DNA of 64,000 bases from Paenibacillus sp. FSL H7-0357 (GCF_000758525.1 NZ_CP009241.1:3658001-3722000), one strand, 5' to 3'. Positions 8,102 to 16,814 are shown, counted from the stretch's first letter. The notes: generated from the letters alone by a model not told the origin. Translations and numbers: made by a program.

Positions 8102-8746
8102 ATGGATCAGGTATTACAGAAGATAGCCAATTTGATTAGCGGTGAGGTTAAAAGAGTCACCATTGGGATTTCGGGTCATGGTGCATCTGGAAAGACAACG
8201 TTTGCCCATAGTTTTTTAAAGCTTCTGGGACATGATGATGTGAATTATATTAATACTGACCCCTATATTGTCAGCTCTCATCTTAGGAAATACACTTTTA
8301 TCGACTATGAATATAACAATGAACTTCATCATGAAAAAATGACTGCTTGTCACCCTGCTGCTCATCATATATTCGCTTTAGAAAGAGACATACATATGTT
8401 AAGAGATGGTTTAGATTTTTATACAATAGGCACGAATTATACAAAGAGTACGTTAATATCTTCACACAACAAAATAAATATAGTGGAAGGCATGAGTGTT
8501 GCCTTTACAGACCCAAATTTGTATGACCTGAAAGTTTACTTATATACGGATGGAGAAACCGAGTTGATGAGAAGGAGTATACGTGATGTTTCTGAAAGAG
8601 GAACAGATATTAATTATTTAAGAAAATCTCATGAAGAGCGTAGAATTCAATATGATTTATTTATGCACCCGTATCATCAAAAATTTGATATAGTTTTAAA
8701 AAATTCCAACGAAGAGTATATTCTTGAAAAAAGCTGTTTTAATTAA
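8102..8746 (+). CDS. uridine kinase-like P-loop NTPase
   Basis: A 214-aa P-loop kinase of the uridine kinase/phosphoribulokinase group. Walker A is GISGHGASGKTT at about residues 22-33; a lid-like region with RRSIRDVSERGTD follows near residue 160, and the pattern of a DxDxF-type acidic segment (NYINTDPYI) after strand two fits nucleoside kinases. The ATG at 8102 is preferred because GGGGG lies 6-10 bases before it; an in-frame ATG at 8090 would add four residues. It is AT-rich like the rest of the islet. Substrate is unknown; uridine/cytidine or pantothenate-like alcohols are all possible. Confidence 0.75.
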   Translation: MDQVLQKIANLISGEVKRVTIGISGHGASGKTTFAHSFLKLLGHDDVNYINTDPYIVSSHLRKYTFIDYEYNNELHHEKMTACHPAAHHIFALERDIHMLRDGLDFYTIGTNYTKSTLISSHNKINIVEGMSVAFTDPNLYDLKVYLYTDGETELMRRSIRDVSERGTDINYLRKSHEERRIQYDLFMHPYHQKFDIVLKNSNEEYILEKSCFN

Positions 8747-8753
8747 AATGTGA

Positions 8754-8882
8754 AATAAAGACAAATTGGATATTGAGATTATAAGGTTTACGGGTTCTGG
8801 AAAAACATCAATAGTAGATGCTTTACAGTTAAAATCGCACAGTAGGCACATCATTTTAAGACCCTCTTTCCTTCGGGATTGA
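8754..8882 (+). pseudogene. remnant of an ATPase gene (Walker A piece)
   Basis: The open stretch encodes DIEIIRFTGSGKTSIVDAL and then LKSHSRHII before stopping inside the downstream hairpin. GSGKTS with a hydrophobic strand before it and IVDALQ after it is a Walker A motif like that of ABC/SMC-type ATPases. There is no start codon or ribosome binding site, and the remainder of the domain is missing. It is read as a fragment of a lost gene. Confidence 0.4.
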
Positions 8883-8892
8883 GGGCTTTTTT
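8860..8892 (+). terminator. intrinsic terminator
   Basis: ACCCTC...GAGGGC stem with an inner TCC-TTCG-GGA closed by a stable C(TTCG)G tetraloop, followed by TTTTTT. It would end the P-loop kinase transcript. Confidence 0.75.
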
Positions 8893-8964
8893 CTGCTAAT
8901 AACTGAATGGCGGAAGCACCGTCCAATTGTGGGGAGAACTCCCTTCTTTCGGATGGCTTATGAC

Positions 8965-8995
8965 GATCGTCACTTATCATATGACGGTCTTTTTT
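8965..8995 (+). terminator. second intrinsic terminator
   Basis: GATCGTCA (8965-8972) pairs with TGACGGTC (8982-8989) and is followed by six T. It lies 50 bases before the CPBP protease gene, so it separates that operon from the islet. Confidence 0.6.
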
Positions 8996-9042
8996 AATAT
9001 ATTTACGACGGGGAATATATTTGTCAAGAAGGAGCGGGAAGG

Positions 9043-9822
9043 TTGAATAACGAAATAGAAATCAAGCAGTATAGTGTTGGAAAAATATTGGGTTTATGGG
9101 CTATAGTCACGTTGCCAATGTTCTTTATTCGATTCGGACTGATGCCGTTTCTGGTGCCAATCGTCAGTTTTCATCCGCTAATTGTCTTTTGGATGCTTAT
9201 GATTGTCGGCATGATCTGGCAGTTTGTACTATCTGTCATCATCTTGAAAAAAGAACTGGGCAGTTTAAGCTGGGAGAAGCTGAAAAAAAGACTGTGGCTG
9301 AATCATCCGGTTCATCCGAAAAAGTTTAAAGTCTACAAAGTCGCTTATTCATTCACGCTTCCGATCATCCTATACGCTTTTTTCTTTGAAAACTCAGGTT
9401 TGTTCCAGTTTGTAGGAGAAGCGCTCAACCGGATTTTCCCGTTTATGGCTCCTCAGGAGTATACAAAGATACAAAATCTGATGGCTCCTGAATTTGTCGG
9501 TGCCTGGTATCTGCTTGGTATTGCGCTTGTCAGTTGTTTGTTTAATTATTTACTGGGAGAAGAGTTGTTCTTCCGTGGCATTCTGCTGCCGCAGATGAAG
9601 GGAGCCTTTGGAAGATGGGATTGGGCCATGAACGGCGTTTTGTTCGCTTTTTACCACCTGCATAAAATAACGGATATTCCTATGATTCTCATCGGATCGA
9701 TTTTTTTCGGCTTTTTAAATGTCAGATATCGCAGCTTTTGGCCATCCGTCATCATTCACGGGGTGGAAGCCATACCAGTGCTTTTAGGCGTTATTGCGGC
9801 CATTCTAGGAATCATGCTGTGA
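9043..9822 (+). CDS. CPBP family intramembrane metalloprotease
   Basis: A 259-aa multi-pass membrane protein of the CPBP (CaaX protease/Abi) family. TTG start at 9043 with AAGAAGGAG about 9 bases upstream. The signature motifs are EELFFRG (about residue 178) and FAFYHLH (about residue 204), with a third conserved H in VIIHGVEA near the end; these Glu/His residues form the membrane metalloprotease site. Six to eight hydrophobic segments are visible. It is followed after 31 bases by a NarL-type kinase and regulator, so the three probably form one operon. CPBP proteins act in prenyl-protein processing, bacteriocin self-immunity or regulated proteolysis; which applies is not visible. Confidence 0.9.
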   Translation: MNNEIEIKQYSVGKILGLWAIVTLPMFFIRFGLMPFLVPIVSFHPLIVFWMLMIVGMIWQFVLSVIILKKELGSLSWEKLKKRLWLNHPVHPKKFKVYKVAYSFTLPIILYAFFFENSGLFQFVGEALNRIFPFMAPQEYTKIQNLMAPEFVGAWYLLGIALVSCLFNYLLGEELFFRGILLPQMKGAFGRWDWAMNGVLFAFYHLHKITDIPMILIGSIFFGFLNVRYRSFWPSVIIHGVEAIPVLLGVIAAILGIML

Positions 9823-9853
9823 AGTGAGCGATTTCTAAAGGATGTGTGGTTTC

Positions 9854-11014
9854 ATGAATATTTCAACAGTTCATACCCTAAGCAATACGAAAGTATCGAA
9901 ATTATTTTTCTTTGGACTGGCATGCTCTTACGTGGTCCTGTTATTGCTTTACTTTGTTTTATCTCAATATAAAGGCTTTGCGGTGGTTACGATCCTAATC
10001 GGGCTCTATTTCTTAAGACACTCGAAACGAGTGTTAAATCATCCTGAGTATCATCCCATTGTAGCCGTATCCCCGATTGTCGAAATCGTTCTCCTCTTTC
10101 TTCTATTCCTGGGAAGCAGAACAGAAATCGAGAGTATCGTATTTGTTCTCTTTATTGCGGATCTTCTCTTACACTACAAGTCGTGGTATGCTTTTCCGTT
10201 TGCTTATGGTGGATATTTAGCCTACATTTTTTTGTGGTCACCAGGCGGAGAAGATTTATGGCGGAATATGTTCCATATTTTGAGCTATTCGTTTTTGGTA
10301 ATACCAATCTGGAGCACCAAGCTGCTGCTCAATCAAAGGGATATGAACCTTCGATTAAACGAATCTTTGATCCAGGAAGCTAGAACTAGAGAAGAGATGG
10401 CGGCATTAAAAGAGAGAACGCGGATTGCGGAAGAGGTTCATGATACGATGGGACACACGTTAACTACAGCGATCGTCGCCCTTGAGGGAGCCCAACTGCT
10501 CTTCGATAGAAAACCGGAGGAATCTCTTCGGAAGATCCTCATCGCACGCGAGCAGCTGAAGCAAGGACTCGGCAATATCCGTCAGGTTGTCAAAACATTA
10601 AAAGCAAAGGAAGGGACTATTGGCGACTTGGGGCTTAAGGAAGGAATACAGAAGATCATGACCGATACGGAAAAGCAGACGGGTGTTCAATTTATTTTAC
10701 ATTTTGAAGAGGTCACCCATCTAATTTCTCTTCAGAAGTATGTTATGATCAACTTCATAAAGGAATCGATCACCAATGCGCTAAAACATGGCAAAGCAAG
10801 TGCAATGGAGATCTCTGTCCTTGAGCAGCAAGATACGATTCATATTAGGGTAAAGGACAATGGAATCGGCAGCGATTCATTCATATTTGGGTTTGGTCTG
10901 AAAACGATGGAAGAAAGAATTGAGGCCATCGGAGGTCAGTTGAGTGTGCAAAGTGAGCCTATGAAGGGATTTGCACTCCATGTCCGGATGCCTGTTGCAA
11001 AGGGGGACGGTTAA
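9854..11014 (+). CDS. NarL/DesK-type sensor histidine kinase
   Basis: A 386-aa kinase with about five N-terminal membrane helices (residues 15-155), a coiled-coil linker (LIQEARTREEMAALKERTRIAE) given here in short as REEMAALKERT, and a HisKA_3 motif EEVHDTMGHTL with the phospho-acceptor His near residue 195. The small ATPase domain keeps the N box (NFIKESITNALKHG) and G1 (VKDNGIGSDS) and GFGLKTMEERI. The ATG at 9854 is chosen since AAGGATG is well spaced; the ATG at 9842 overlaps that site. The stop and the regulator start share one base (TAATG), a translational coupling. Resembles DesK/LiaS-type membrane-stress sensors. Confidence 0.92.
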   Translation: MNISTVHTLSNTKVSKLFFFGLACSYVVLLLLYFVLSQYKGFAVVTILIGLYFLRHSKRVLNHPEYHPIVAVSPIVEIVLLFLLFLGSRTEIESIVFVLFIADLLLHYKSWYAFPFAYGGYLAYIFLWSPGGEDLWRNMFHILSYSFLVIPIWSTKLLLNQRDMNLRLNESLIQEARTREEMAALKERTRIAEEVHDTMGHTLTTAIVALEGAQLLFDRKPEESLRKILIAREQLKQGLGNIRQVVKTLKAKEGTIGDLGLKEGIQKIMTDTEKQTGVQFILHFEEVTHLISLQKYVMINFIKESITNALKHGKASAMEISVLEQQDTIHIRVKDNGIGSDSFIFGFGLKTMEERIEAIGGQLSVQSEPMKGFALHVRMPVAKGDG

Positions 11015-11670
11015 TGGATAGCGATCGCAAAATCAGCGTCATGCTTGTGGATGATCATAAAATTATGCTTGAAGGTCTGGAAACTTTGCTTTCGATAAGA
11101 TCGGAGATAGAGATTGTTGGGACGGCCCAAACCGGCGAAGAAGCACTTGAACGGCTGCACTCGGTTGTTCCGGATGTCATCCTGATGGACATCCGCATGC
11201 CGGGTATGGGAGGCGTAAAGGCAACCGAAGCCATTAAGGAGCTCCACCCGCATGTGATTATACTCATCTTAACGACCTTTGACGATGATGAGTATATTAT
11301 AGAGGCTTTATGCAACGGAGCTTCCGGTTATTTGCTTAAAGACATCGATGGAGAGAAGCTTGTTCAATCCATCGATGAAGCGCTCTCCGGAAATTTGCTG
11401 CTTACTGGTAAAGTGGCAAAAAAGCTTGCTCTCACGATCCGCAATAAAAACAGGGGGTTTGAAAAAGCAGGTAAGGAACTTGAGCTAACGCAAAAAGAAC
11501 TTGACCTTGCAAGGCTGCTTATTGAAGGATATAACTCAAAGGAAATTGCCGGAAAATTATTTTTGACTCAGGGAACGGTAAAGAACTATTTAAGTGACAT
11601 TTATTCCAAGATCGGTACCAATGACCGGGCTAAAGCAGTCTTGTTATTAAAAAGATATTTATCAACATGA
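11014..11670 (+). CDS. NarL/FixJ-family response regulator
   Basis: A 218-aa partner of the preceding kinase. Receiver: MLVDDHKIMLEG start, phospho-acceptor Asp59 in VILMDIRMPGMGG, Thr in LTTFDDDEYI and Lys in YLLKDID. The C-terminal LuxR-type helix-turn-helix is LTQKELDLARLLIEGYNSKE, then IAGKLFLTQGTVKNYLSDIY. Its ATG overlaps the kinase stop by one base. A clear terminator follows at 11727. Targets unknown; autoregulation of the CPBP-kinase-regulator operon is likely by analogy. Confidence 0.93.
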   Translation: MDSDRKISVMLVDDHKIMLEGLETLLSIRSEIEIVGTAQTGEEALERLHSVVPDVILMDIRMPGMGGVKATEAIKELHPHVIILILTTFDDDEYIIEALCNGASGYLLKDIDGEKLVQSIDEALSGNLLLTGKVAKKLALTIRNKNRGFEKAGKELELTQKELDLARLLIEGYNSKEIAGKLFLTQGTVKNYLSDIYSKIGTNDRAKAVLLLKRYLST

Positions 11671-11726
11671 GAGAGTGGTGTCAGGAACTGGATTAGTGAC
11701 TCTGCTTTGAATACGGGTTAAAAACT

Positions 11727-11759
11727 CTGACCAGGTGGCTTTATCCTGGTCAGTTTTTT
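11727..11759 (+). terminator. intrinsic terminator
   Basis: Perfect 9-bp stem CTGACCAGG/CCTGGTCAG with a 9-base loop and six T. It ends the CPBP-kinase-regulator operon. Confidence 0.9.
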
Positions 11760-11858
11760 CATTATTAAGCTTCTTCAAATTGATCTACAGTTCCTTATCT
11801 AGTTAGAGCGGTGATTTTCAATAGGCACCGTAAAGTTTAATTTTAAAATAATTTCACG

Positions 11859-11908
11859 TTGACATTTAGGCCTCTTCCGTGGTTTTATTATGTAGACCGA
11901 TTGTTATA
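11859..11908 (+). promoter_or_regulatory. promoter and LmrA-type operator of the TetR/MFS operon
   Basis: TTGACA (11859) and TTTTAT (11883) are spaced by 18 bases. Directly downstream TAGACCGATTGTTATA (11893-11908) resembles the LmrA/YxaF box of B. subtilis, whose core is TAGACC followed by a diverged inverted half. Position just after the -10 element fits autorepression. The operator match is by memory of the consensus. Confidence 0.5.
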
Positions 11909-11930
11909 AAAGTAAAAGGAAGTGTAGAGC

Positions 11931-12500
11931 TTGTCGAACAAGCACAATGCACGGGAGGCGATTGTGGACACCGCTTCAAGGTTGTTTTTTACCCAAGGTT
12001 ATCATGCTACCGGGCTAAGTCAGATCATCAAAGACAGTGAATCGCCGAAGGGATCGCTATATTATTATTTTCCCCGTGGCAAAGAGGAGCTGGCCTTGAC
12101 CTGCATTAACCGGACCAGTGAGATCGTCGCTAAGCAGCTGCGTCATTATGTGGAAAATGGCAAAAGTGCGGCAATCGCGATTCAGGATTTCATTCTGGGA
12201 ATGGCTGCTGATGCTGAGAACTCAACCTTTAAAGGCGTTGTTCCGTTCAGCTTCTGGCTGTCTGTAGAAACCTCCTGCGTCAGCGAGGAGCTGCGGACAG
12301 CATGCCAAGCCGTATTCAACGACTGGCAGGACGTTGTCATGCAACAGCTGCTTGCTGAAGGCACAGATCAACAAATGGCAGCCGATAAGGCTTCCGTTGT
12401 GATTTCTTTGTTTGAAGGGGCACTGCTCCAGACATTGACGTACCGCAATACACAGCCGCTGCTTGCAGCTGCTAGAGCTATACCCGCCATACTGGATTGA
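11931..12500 (+). CDS. TetR/AcrR-family repressor, LmrA/YxaF type
   Basis: A 189-aa repressor. TTG start with AAAAGGAAG upstream. The N-terminal HTH is IVDTASRLFFTQGYHATGLS (part) followed by SPKGSLYYYFPRGKEELA, the recognition helix characteristic of the LmrA/YxaF subfamily. The C-terminal ligand-binding region contains the subfamily segment FKGVVPFSFWLS with a Cys replaced relative to many members. The next gene, 49 bases downstream, is a 14-helix MFS pump, exactly the lmrAB arrangement in which the repressor is released by drug or flavonoid ligands. Ligand is not deducible. Confidence 0.9.
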   Translation: MSNKHNAREAIVDTASRLFFTQGYHATGLSQIIKDSESPKGSLYYYFPRGKEELALTCINRTSEIVAKQLRHYVENGKSAAIAIQDFILGMAADAENSTFKGVVPFSFWLSVETSCVSEELRTACQAVFNDWQDVVMQQLLAEGTDQQMAADKASVVISLFEGALLQTLTYRNTQPLLAAARAIPAILD

Positions 12501-12549
12501 CAAGAAAGAATATAGAGAGAAAACTATACATTTTCAGGAGGATACAAGA

Positions 12550-14016
12550 GTGGAAGCAACGATGCAAGGAAAGAAGCAAACCCCAGAAAGAAAGTTCAAG
12601 ACAATTCCGATCCTCGTCTCCTTATTGCTCGCCGGATTTATCGGCATGTTCAGTGAGACTGCGTTGAACGTGGCATTGACGGATTTAATGCAGGTGCTGA
12701 ATATCACACCTACAACGGCCCAATGGCTGACAACGGCTTACTTGCTGACACTCGGAATTCTCGTTCCGATCTCAGGTTTGCTGCTGCAATGGTTCACAAC
12801 AAGACAGTTGTTTATCGCTGCGGTAAGTTTCTCAATTCTGGGAACCTTCCTGGCTGCCATTTCGCCAAGTTTTGAGTTTTTGCTCACGGCACGCGTCGTT
12901 CAAGCGATGGGAACTGCACTGCTCCTGCCGCTGATGTTCAATACGATTCTGCTCATCATCCCAGCCGAGAAAAGAGGGGGAGCGATGGGACTGATTGGAC
13001 TCGTGATCATGGTTGCTCCTGCAATCGGCCCAACCATTGCCGGACTATTGATTGAGAGCTTAAGCTGGCACTGGATTTTCTGGCTGTCGCTGCCGTTCCT
13101 GGTAGCTGCACTGATCTTCGGAATTCTGTTTATGCAGAACGTTTCTGAAGTGACGAAGCCGAAAATTGATGCACTTTCCATTCTGCTGTCTTCGTTAGGT
13201 TTTGGAGGCATTGTCTACGGATTCAGCAGTGCCGGTGAAGAAGCGGGCTGGGGAAGCCCGAAAGTAATTATTGCCATCGCTATCGGTGTAGTAGCACTCG
13301 TGCTGTTCGCTGTTCGCCAATTAACGATGAAGCAGCCGATGATTAATCTGCGTGCATTCAAATATCCTATGTTTACAGTTGGCGTGCTTATGGTCTTCAT
13401 CTGTATGATGGTTATCCTTTCATCCATGCTGATTCTTCCGATGTATCTGCAGCAAGGCCAAGGTTATACTGCCTTTAAAGCCGGTCTGCTCCTGCTTCCA
13501 GGCGGAATTATCAATGGTCTGATGTCGCCGATTATGGGACGCTTGTTCGATAAATATGGACCTAAATGGCTCGTGATTCCAGGGTTGGTCATTGTAGCGG
13601 TATCCCTGTGGTTCTTCTCCAGCATCACTCCAACATCCACCGTTGTGTTCGTTATCGTGCTTCATAGTGCGCTGATGATCGGGATTTCGATGATTATGAT
13701 GCCTGCCCAGACGAACGGGATTAACCAGCTTCCGCTGCAATATTATCCCGATGGAACTGCCATTATGAATACACTGCAGCAGGTAGCCGGTGCAATCGGT
13801 ACTGCCTTGGCAGTCAGCATCATGACCGCTGGCTCGAAGAGCTTCATGAAGACCGTAACTAATCCAGCCGATCCTATCAATATTGTTCCGGCATTTACAC
13901 ATGGGGTTCAGAACGCCTTTATCTTCGGAATGATTATGGCTATTGTTGGACTGGTTGTCGCCTTCTTCCTGAAACGTGTCATTGTACAGCACAAAGCTCA
14001 GGGCATGATGCACTAA
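12550..14016 (+). CDS. DHA2-family (14-TM) MFS multidrug exporter
   Basis: A 488-aa proton-driven drug exporter related to LmrB/EmrB. The GTG at 12550 is taken as start because AGGAGG lies at 12536-12541 (8-base spacing); the frame is open further up within the TetR gene but without a site. Fourteen hydrophobic segments are visible. Family motifs include NVALTDLMQVL in helix 1, motif A-like GLLLQWFTTRQLF, RVVQAMGTALLLPL, and motif C-like APAIGPTIAGLLIE in helix 5. It is co-transcribed with the TetR gene. The operon ends with a terminator at 14038. Likely confers resistance to lincosamide-like or other lipophilic drugs, inferred only. Confidence 0.92.
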   Translation: MEATMQGKKQTPERKFKTIPILVSLLLAGFIGMFSETALNVALTDLMQVLNITPTTAQWLTTAYLLTLGILVPISGLLLQWFTTRQLFIAAVSFSILGTFLAAISPSFEFLLTARVVQAMGTALLLPLMFNTILLIIPAEKRGGAMGLIGLVIMVAPAIGPTIAGLLIESLSWHWIFWLSLPFLVAALIFGILFMQNVSEVTKPKIDALSILLSSLGFGGIVYGFSSAGEEAGWGSPKVIIAIAIGVVALVLFAVRQLTMKQPMINLRAFKYPMFTVGVLMVFICMMVILSSMLILPMYLQQGQGYTAFKAGLLLLPGGIINGLMSPIMGRLFDKYGPKWLVIPGLVIVAVSLWFFSSITPTSTVVFVIVLHSALMIGISMIMMPAQTNGINQLPLQYYPDGTAIMNTLQQVAGAIGTALAVSIMTAGSKSFMKTVTNPADPINIVPAFTHGVQNAFIFGMIMAIVGLVVAFFLKRVIVQHKAQGMMH

Positions 14017-14037
14017 TAAGAACATTTGTAGTTTTAG

Positions 14038-14067
14038 AAGCACATCCGCAATGCGGGTGTGCTTTTT
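14038..14067 (+). terminator. intrinsic terminator
   Basis: AAGCACA-CCGCA...TGCGGG-TGTGCTT stem followed by TTTTT, immediately after the MFS gene. Confidence 0.85.
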
Positions 14068-14180
14068 CCATATGCTGGACGATATTTGTGAAATAATGTA
14101 TAGTGTACATAGAATAACGATGTATTAAGGAACGGTGTCAGACTTTGGCCTAATTGAATCCTGAAGGGAGTGTTAACAAA

Positions 14181-14513
14181 ATGAAAGTCAGCAAAGAAAT
14201 GCTTAAGGGCAGCACAGGGACGTTGATTCTAACGCTGCTGCTGGACAAGCCGCAGTACGGATATGAGCTGATCAAGGAGCTGGAGCAACGTTCCGAAGGT
14301 GTATTTTCCTTAAAAGAAGGTACACTGTATCCCATTCTCCATGCGATGGAAAGTGAGCGCTGGGTAGAGTCTTACTGGGTAGAGGTTGAGGGGCGGAAGC
14401 GCAAATATTACCGGATATTGAAGGAAGGCGCGGAGAAGCTGAAGGAGAAACAGTCCGAGTGGCGTTTATTTAAAAAAGCGGTGGATACTGTAATTGGGGA
14501 GGGCGGAGCATAG
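14181..14513 (+). CDS. PadR-family transcriptional regulator
   Basis: A 110-aa winged-helix regulator. ATG at 14181 with GAAGGGAG upstream. It begins VSKEMLKGSTGTLILTLL and has the PadR hallmark PQYGYELIKELEQRS, then LKEGTLYPILHAMESE and the wing GRKRKYYRI. The stop codon overlaps the next start (TAGTG), so it is coupled to the HAAS-SEDS gene. PadR proteins paired with HAAS-domain membrane proteins are a recurrent Firmicutes arrangement; the regulator probably controls its own operon in response to an envelope-related signal. Confidence 0.93.
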   Translation: MKVSKEMLKGSTGTLILTLLLDKPQYGYELIKELEQRSEGVFSLKEGTLYPILHAMESERWVESYWVEVEGRKRKYYRILKEGAEKLKEKQSEWRLFKKAVDTVIGEGGA

Positions 14514-15850
14514 TGGAGTCGAAAAGTGGGCTGGAGCAGTATTTGGACAACGTATGCGGTGAAGTCAAAGCCAAGAAAATGCATGCCGAGATCCGCAGCG
14601 AGCTTAGGGGCCATTTGGAGGATCTGATGATTGAGCAGGAAAGTCTTGGTGCATCCAAAGCAGAGGCAGAAGTTTTGGCGGTTGCGCAAATGGGTGATCC
14701 GAAAGCTGTAGGAAAGGATCTGCATCATATTCATAAACCAAGGACTCCATGGGGTTTGCTGGGAGCTCTGCTGTTGTTCTCTGCGATTGGGTTGTTGGGG
14801 ATGAGCTCATTGGAAGCAAGCTTTATGAACAACCCGAGAGTTCCTGCAAGCTTTCTGCCGAAGCAATTAAGCTTTATGTTGATCGGGATTGCTTTAATGA
14901 CTGCCTGCTATTTCATCAATTTTCGCAGGCTTCAAAAGCTGTCCTGGCTGCTGTACATCTTTTCAATAGCAGGGATAATCGCAAGTTTGAAATGGGGCCT
15001 CTATGTGAACGGGAGCCGGACTTATTTTTTGGCTTTTGGGGGAATCGTGATCAACCTGGTCTCCTATAGTCCTTATATTGTGCTGGTTGCGCTGGCAGGC
15101 ATCTTCTCAAAATTTAAAGCGGATGGCAAGCTGGGAACTAAGCGGAATTTGCTCCCGGAGTTAGTTATTCTCCTTGGACCGGCGGCGGCCTATATCATTG
15201 CTGGCCCCATACCTGTGTTGTTGCTGTATTTGGTCTGTTCTCTGATATTGTATACCTGGCTTTCCGGGGCCTGGTTGCGTTCGACGTTGATCGGTGGTTT
15301 TTTTCTAGCGGCGGGCCTCCGGTATGCGGGGAATAATCAACAGATGAGAGACCGGATTCTGGGTGCAATCAATTACAATATTAATCTGGAGTCCAGTGGA
15401 TTTGTCTATAAGACCCTGAATGAGGTCATTGCTTCAGCAGGCTGGAGCGGACATGGCTTCGGTGCTGAATTCGAGAGGCTGTCGTATGCATATTCAGATA
15501 TGCTTCCTGCTTATTTGGTATACTGCTTCGGATGGGGCGGCGGGCTGGTGCTGCTGGGTATAACTCTTTGGTTTTTAATCAAGCTCTTCTCTTCAATTCA
15601 GGCAGTGAAAGATTATTATGGCAAGAGTGTTATTATTGCTCTGTCACTCATACTTGCTATGGGACTGTTCTACGGTCTGCTGGTGCTAAGCGGCAAAATG
15701 ATTCTGACCAGCATTCCATTTCCGTTCATGAGCTATGGGGGCCATGTTCTCATTGAATATGCGGCGCTTGGACTGCTTATGGGCATCTACCGGCGCAAGG
15801 ATATCACACCTGCTGAACATGAATCACGTACTATAAGGGGGGCATTATGA
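14513..15850 (+). CDS. HAAS-domain / SEDS (FtsW-RodA-SpoVE-like) membrane protein
   Basis: A 445-aa fusion. Residues 1-80 form a soluble permease-prefix (HAAS) domain (LEQYLDNVC, SELRGHLEDLM, AVAQMGDPKAVG). About ten membrane helices follow and resemble the SEDS peptidoglycan polymerases: an NGSRTYFLAFGG loop aligns with the SEDS G-RRW motif, GWSGHGFGAEF with the extracellular loop-4 start, D329 (YAYSDMLP) with the essential Asp, and FPFMSYGGHVL with the terminal P-SYGGSS motif. The usual EE after the Asp is absent. GTG start coupled to PadR. A divergent polymerase or a regulator of lipid II use is possible. Located upstream of a VanX-like dipeptidase, which supports a cell-wall role. Confidence 0.85.
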   Translation: MESKSGLEQYLDNVCGEVKAKKMHAEIRSELRGHLEDLMIEQESLGASKAEAEVLAVAQMGDPKAVGKDLHHIHKPRTPWGLLGALLLFSAIGLLGMSSLEASFMNNPRVPASFLPKQLSFMLIGIALMTACYFINFRRLQKLSWLLYIFSIAGIIASLKWGLYVNGSRTYFLAFGGIVINLVSYSPYIVLVALAGIFSKFKADGKLGTKRNLLPELVILLGPAAAYIIAGPIPVLLLYLVCSLILYTWLSGAWLRSTLIGGFFLAAGLRYAGNNQQMRDRILGAINYNINLESSGFVYKTLNEVIASAGWSGHGFGAEFERLSYAYSDMLPAYLVYCFGWGGGLVLLGITLWFLIKLFSSIQAVKDYYGKSVIIALSLILAMGLFYGLLVLSGKMILTSIPFPFMSYGGHVLIEYAALGLLMGIYRRKDITPAEHESRTIRGAL

Positions 15851-16788
15851 CACAGCAGAGCCAATTCGGTTCACATTGGAATAGAAAGATCCTGCTAAGC
15901 TTATCCATTCTTCTGGGTACGGCGGCAGGATACTCAGCATTCGTAGCTAAGCCTGCTTACGCCGCTGGTACACAGCAATCCGCAGCCGTGTACAAACAGT
16001 TCCAGACATATGTACAGCAGTCATCTACACTCGTTAAGGCGCGCAGCTATCTCATCAATCATATTGACGAAGCCGGGCTCTGGTATGCTACCCAAATGAC
16101 TTTGCAGTTAGAAAATGCGCAGAAGGCCGAATTGCCAAAATATACGGAAAAATTGGATTCGGAAGCGGTCCGTCAGGCGATTGACGCAGCGGTTCGGAAA
16201 AACGGACTTACCTATACCTCCTTGCTAAACAACATTAAAGATTCCAAGATACGTACAGTACTAATTGAAGGACGAGATAAAGGGTATAAAATCAGAACCA
16301 GTGAAGGCATGTACTATCCGGTAATGAATTATGAAAGCTATAAGGCGTTCAAGCCTCATATTAAGACTGATATAGGAACATATATAGATATGATGGCAGC
16401 AGAATCGAACAAGCCTAGTCTCAAGGAAGGTTCAATCATAATTAGCTGGAATGAGCTTTTGGCCAGGACACTTGCAATGGAAGATTTCGTTAGAAGGTAT
16501 CCGCTCTCTGACAGGCTTGAAGCGGTCAAACTTACACTATGGAGTAAAAAAGTAAATCTGTTCATTGGCTCCGGCAATACACCAGCGTATGATTATATCG
16601 AAGAAGGTGCTCCGGTTATTATTAACTCTGAACTCCGGCAAGCTTATGAAGCTGCAATTCTGACCGGCAGCGGAGATAGCGAACTTCTCAGAACCATAGA
16701 GGAGTTGCTCGCACTGCTGGACCGCAATAACAATGAGTTTACTCCTGATGTTCAAAAGTTTATCAATACGTACTTGGATCCGAACTAG
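15847..16788 (+). CDS. secreted protein of unknown function
   Basis: A 313-aa exported protein whose ATG overlaps the SEDS gene stop by 4 bases, so it is translationally coupled. It has a signal peptide (basic start, hydrophobic residues 15-30, cleavage near KPAYAAG). The mature part is largely helical, with ATQMTLQLENAQKA and two repeated-looking blocks of charged helices; a segment SEGMYYPVMNYESYK resembles linkers in cell-wall associated proteins. No catalytic motif or anchor is seen. Position between a SEDS-like gene and a VanX-like gene suggests that it acts at the outer face of the membrane together with them. Confidence 0.75.
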   Translation: MTQQSQFGSHWNRKILLSLSILLGTAAGYSAFVAKPAYAAGTQQSAAVYKQFQTYVQQSSTLVKARSYLINHIDEAGLWYATQMTLQLENAQKAELPKYTEKLDSEAVRQAIDAAVRKNGLTYTSLLNNIKDSKIRTVLIEGRDKGYKIRTSEGMYYPVMNYESYKAFKPHIKTDIGTYIDMMAAESNKPSLKEGSIIISWNELLARTLAMEDFVRRYPLSDRLEAVKLTLWSKKVNLFIGSGNTPAYDYIEEGAPVIINSELRQAYEAAILTGSGDSELLRTIEELLALLDRNNNEFTPDVQKFINTYLDPN

Positions 16789-16814
16789 GGGAAGGAAGGA
16801 GCTTTATCTTAATT

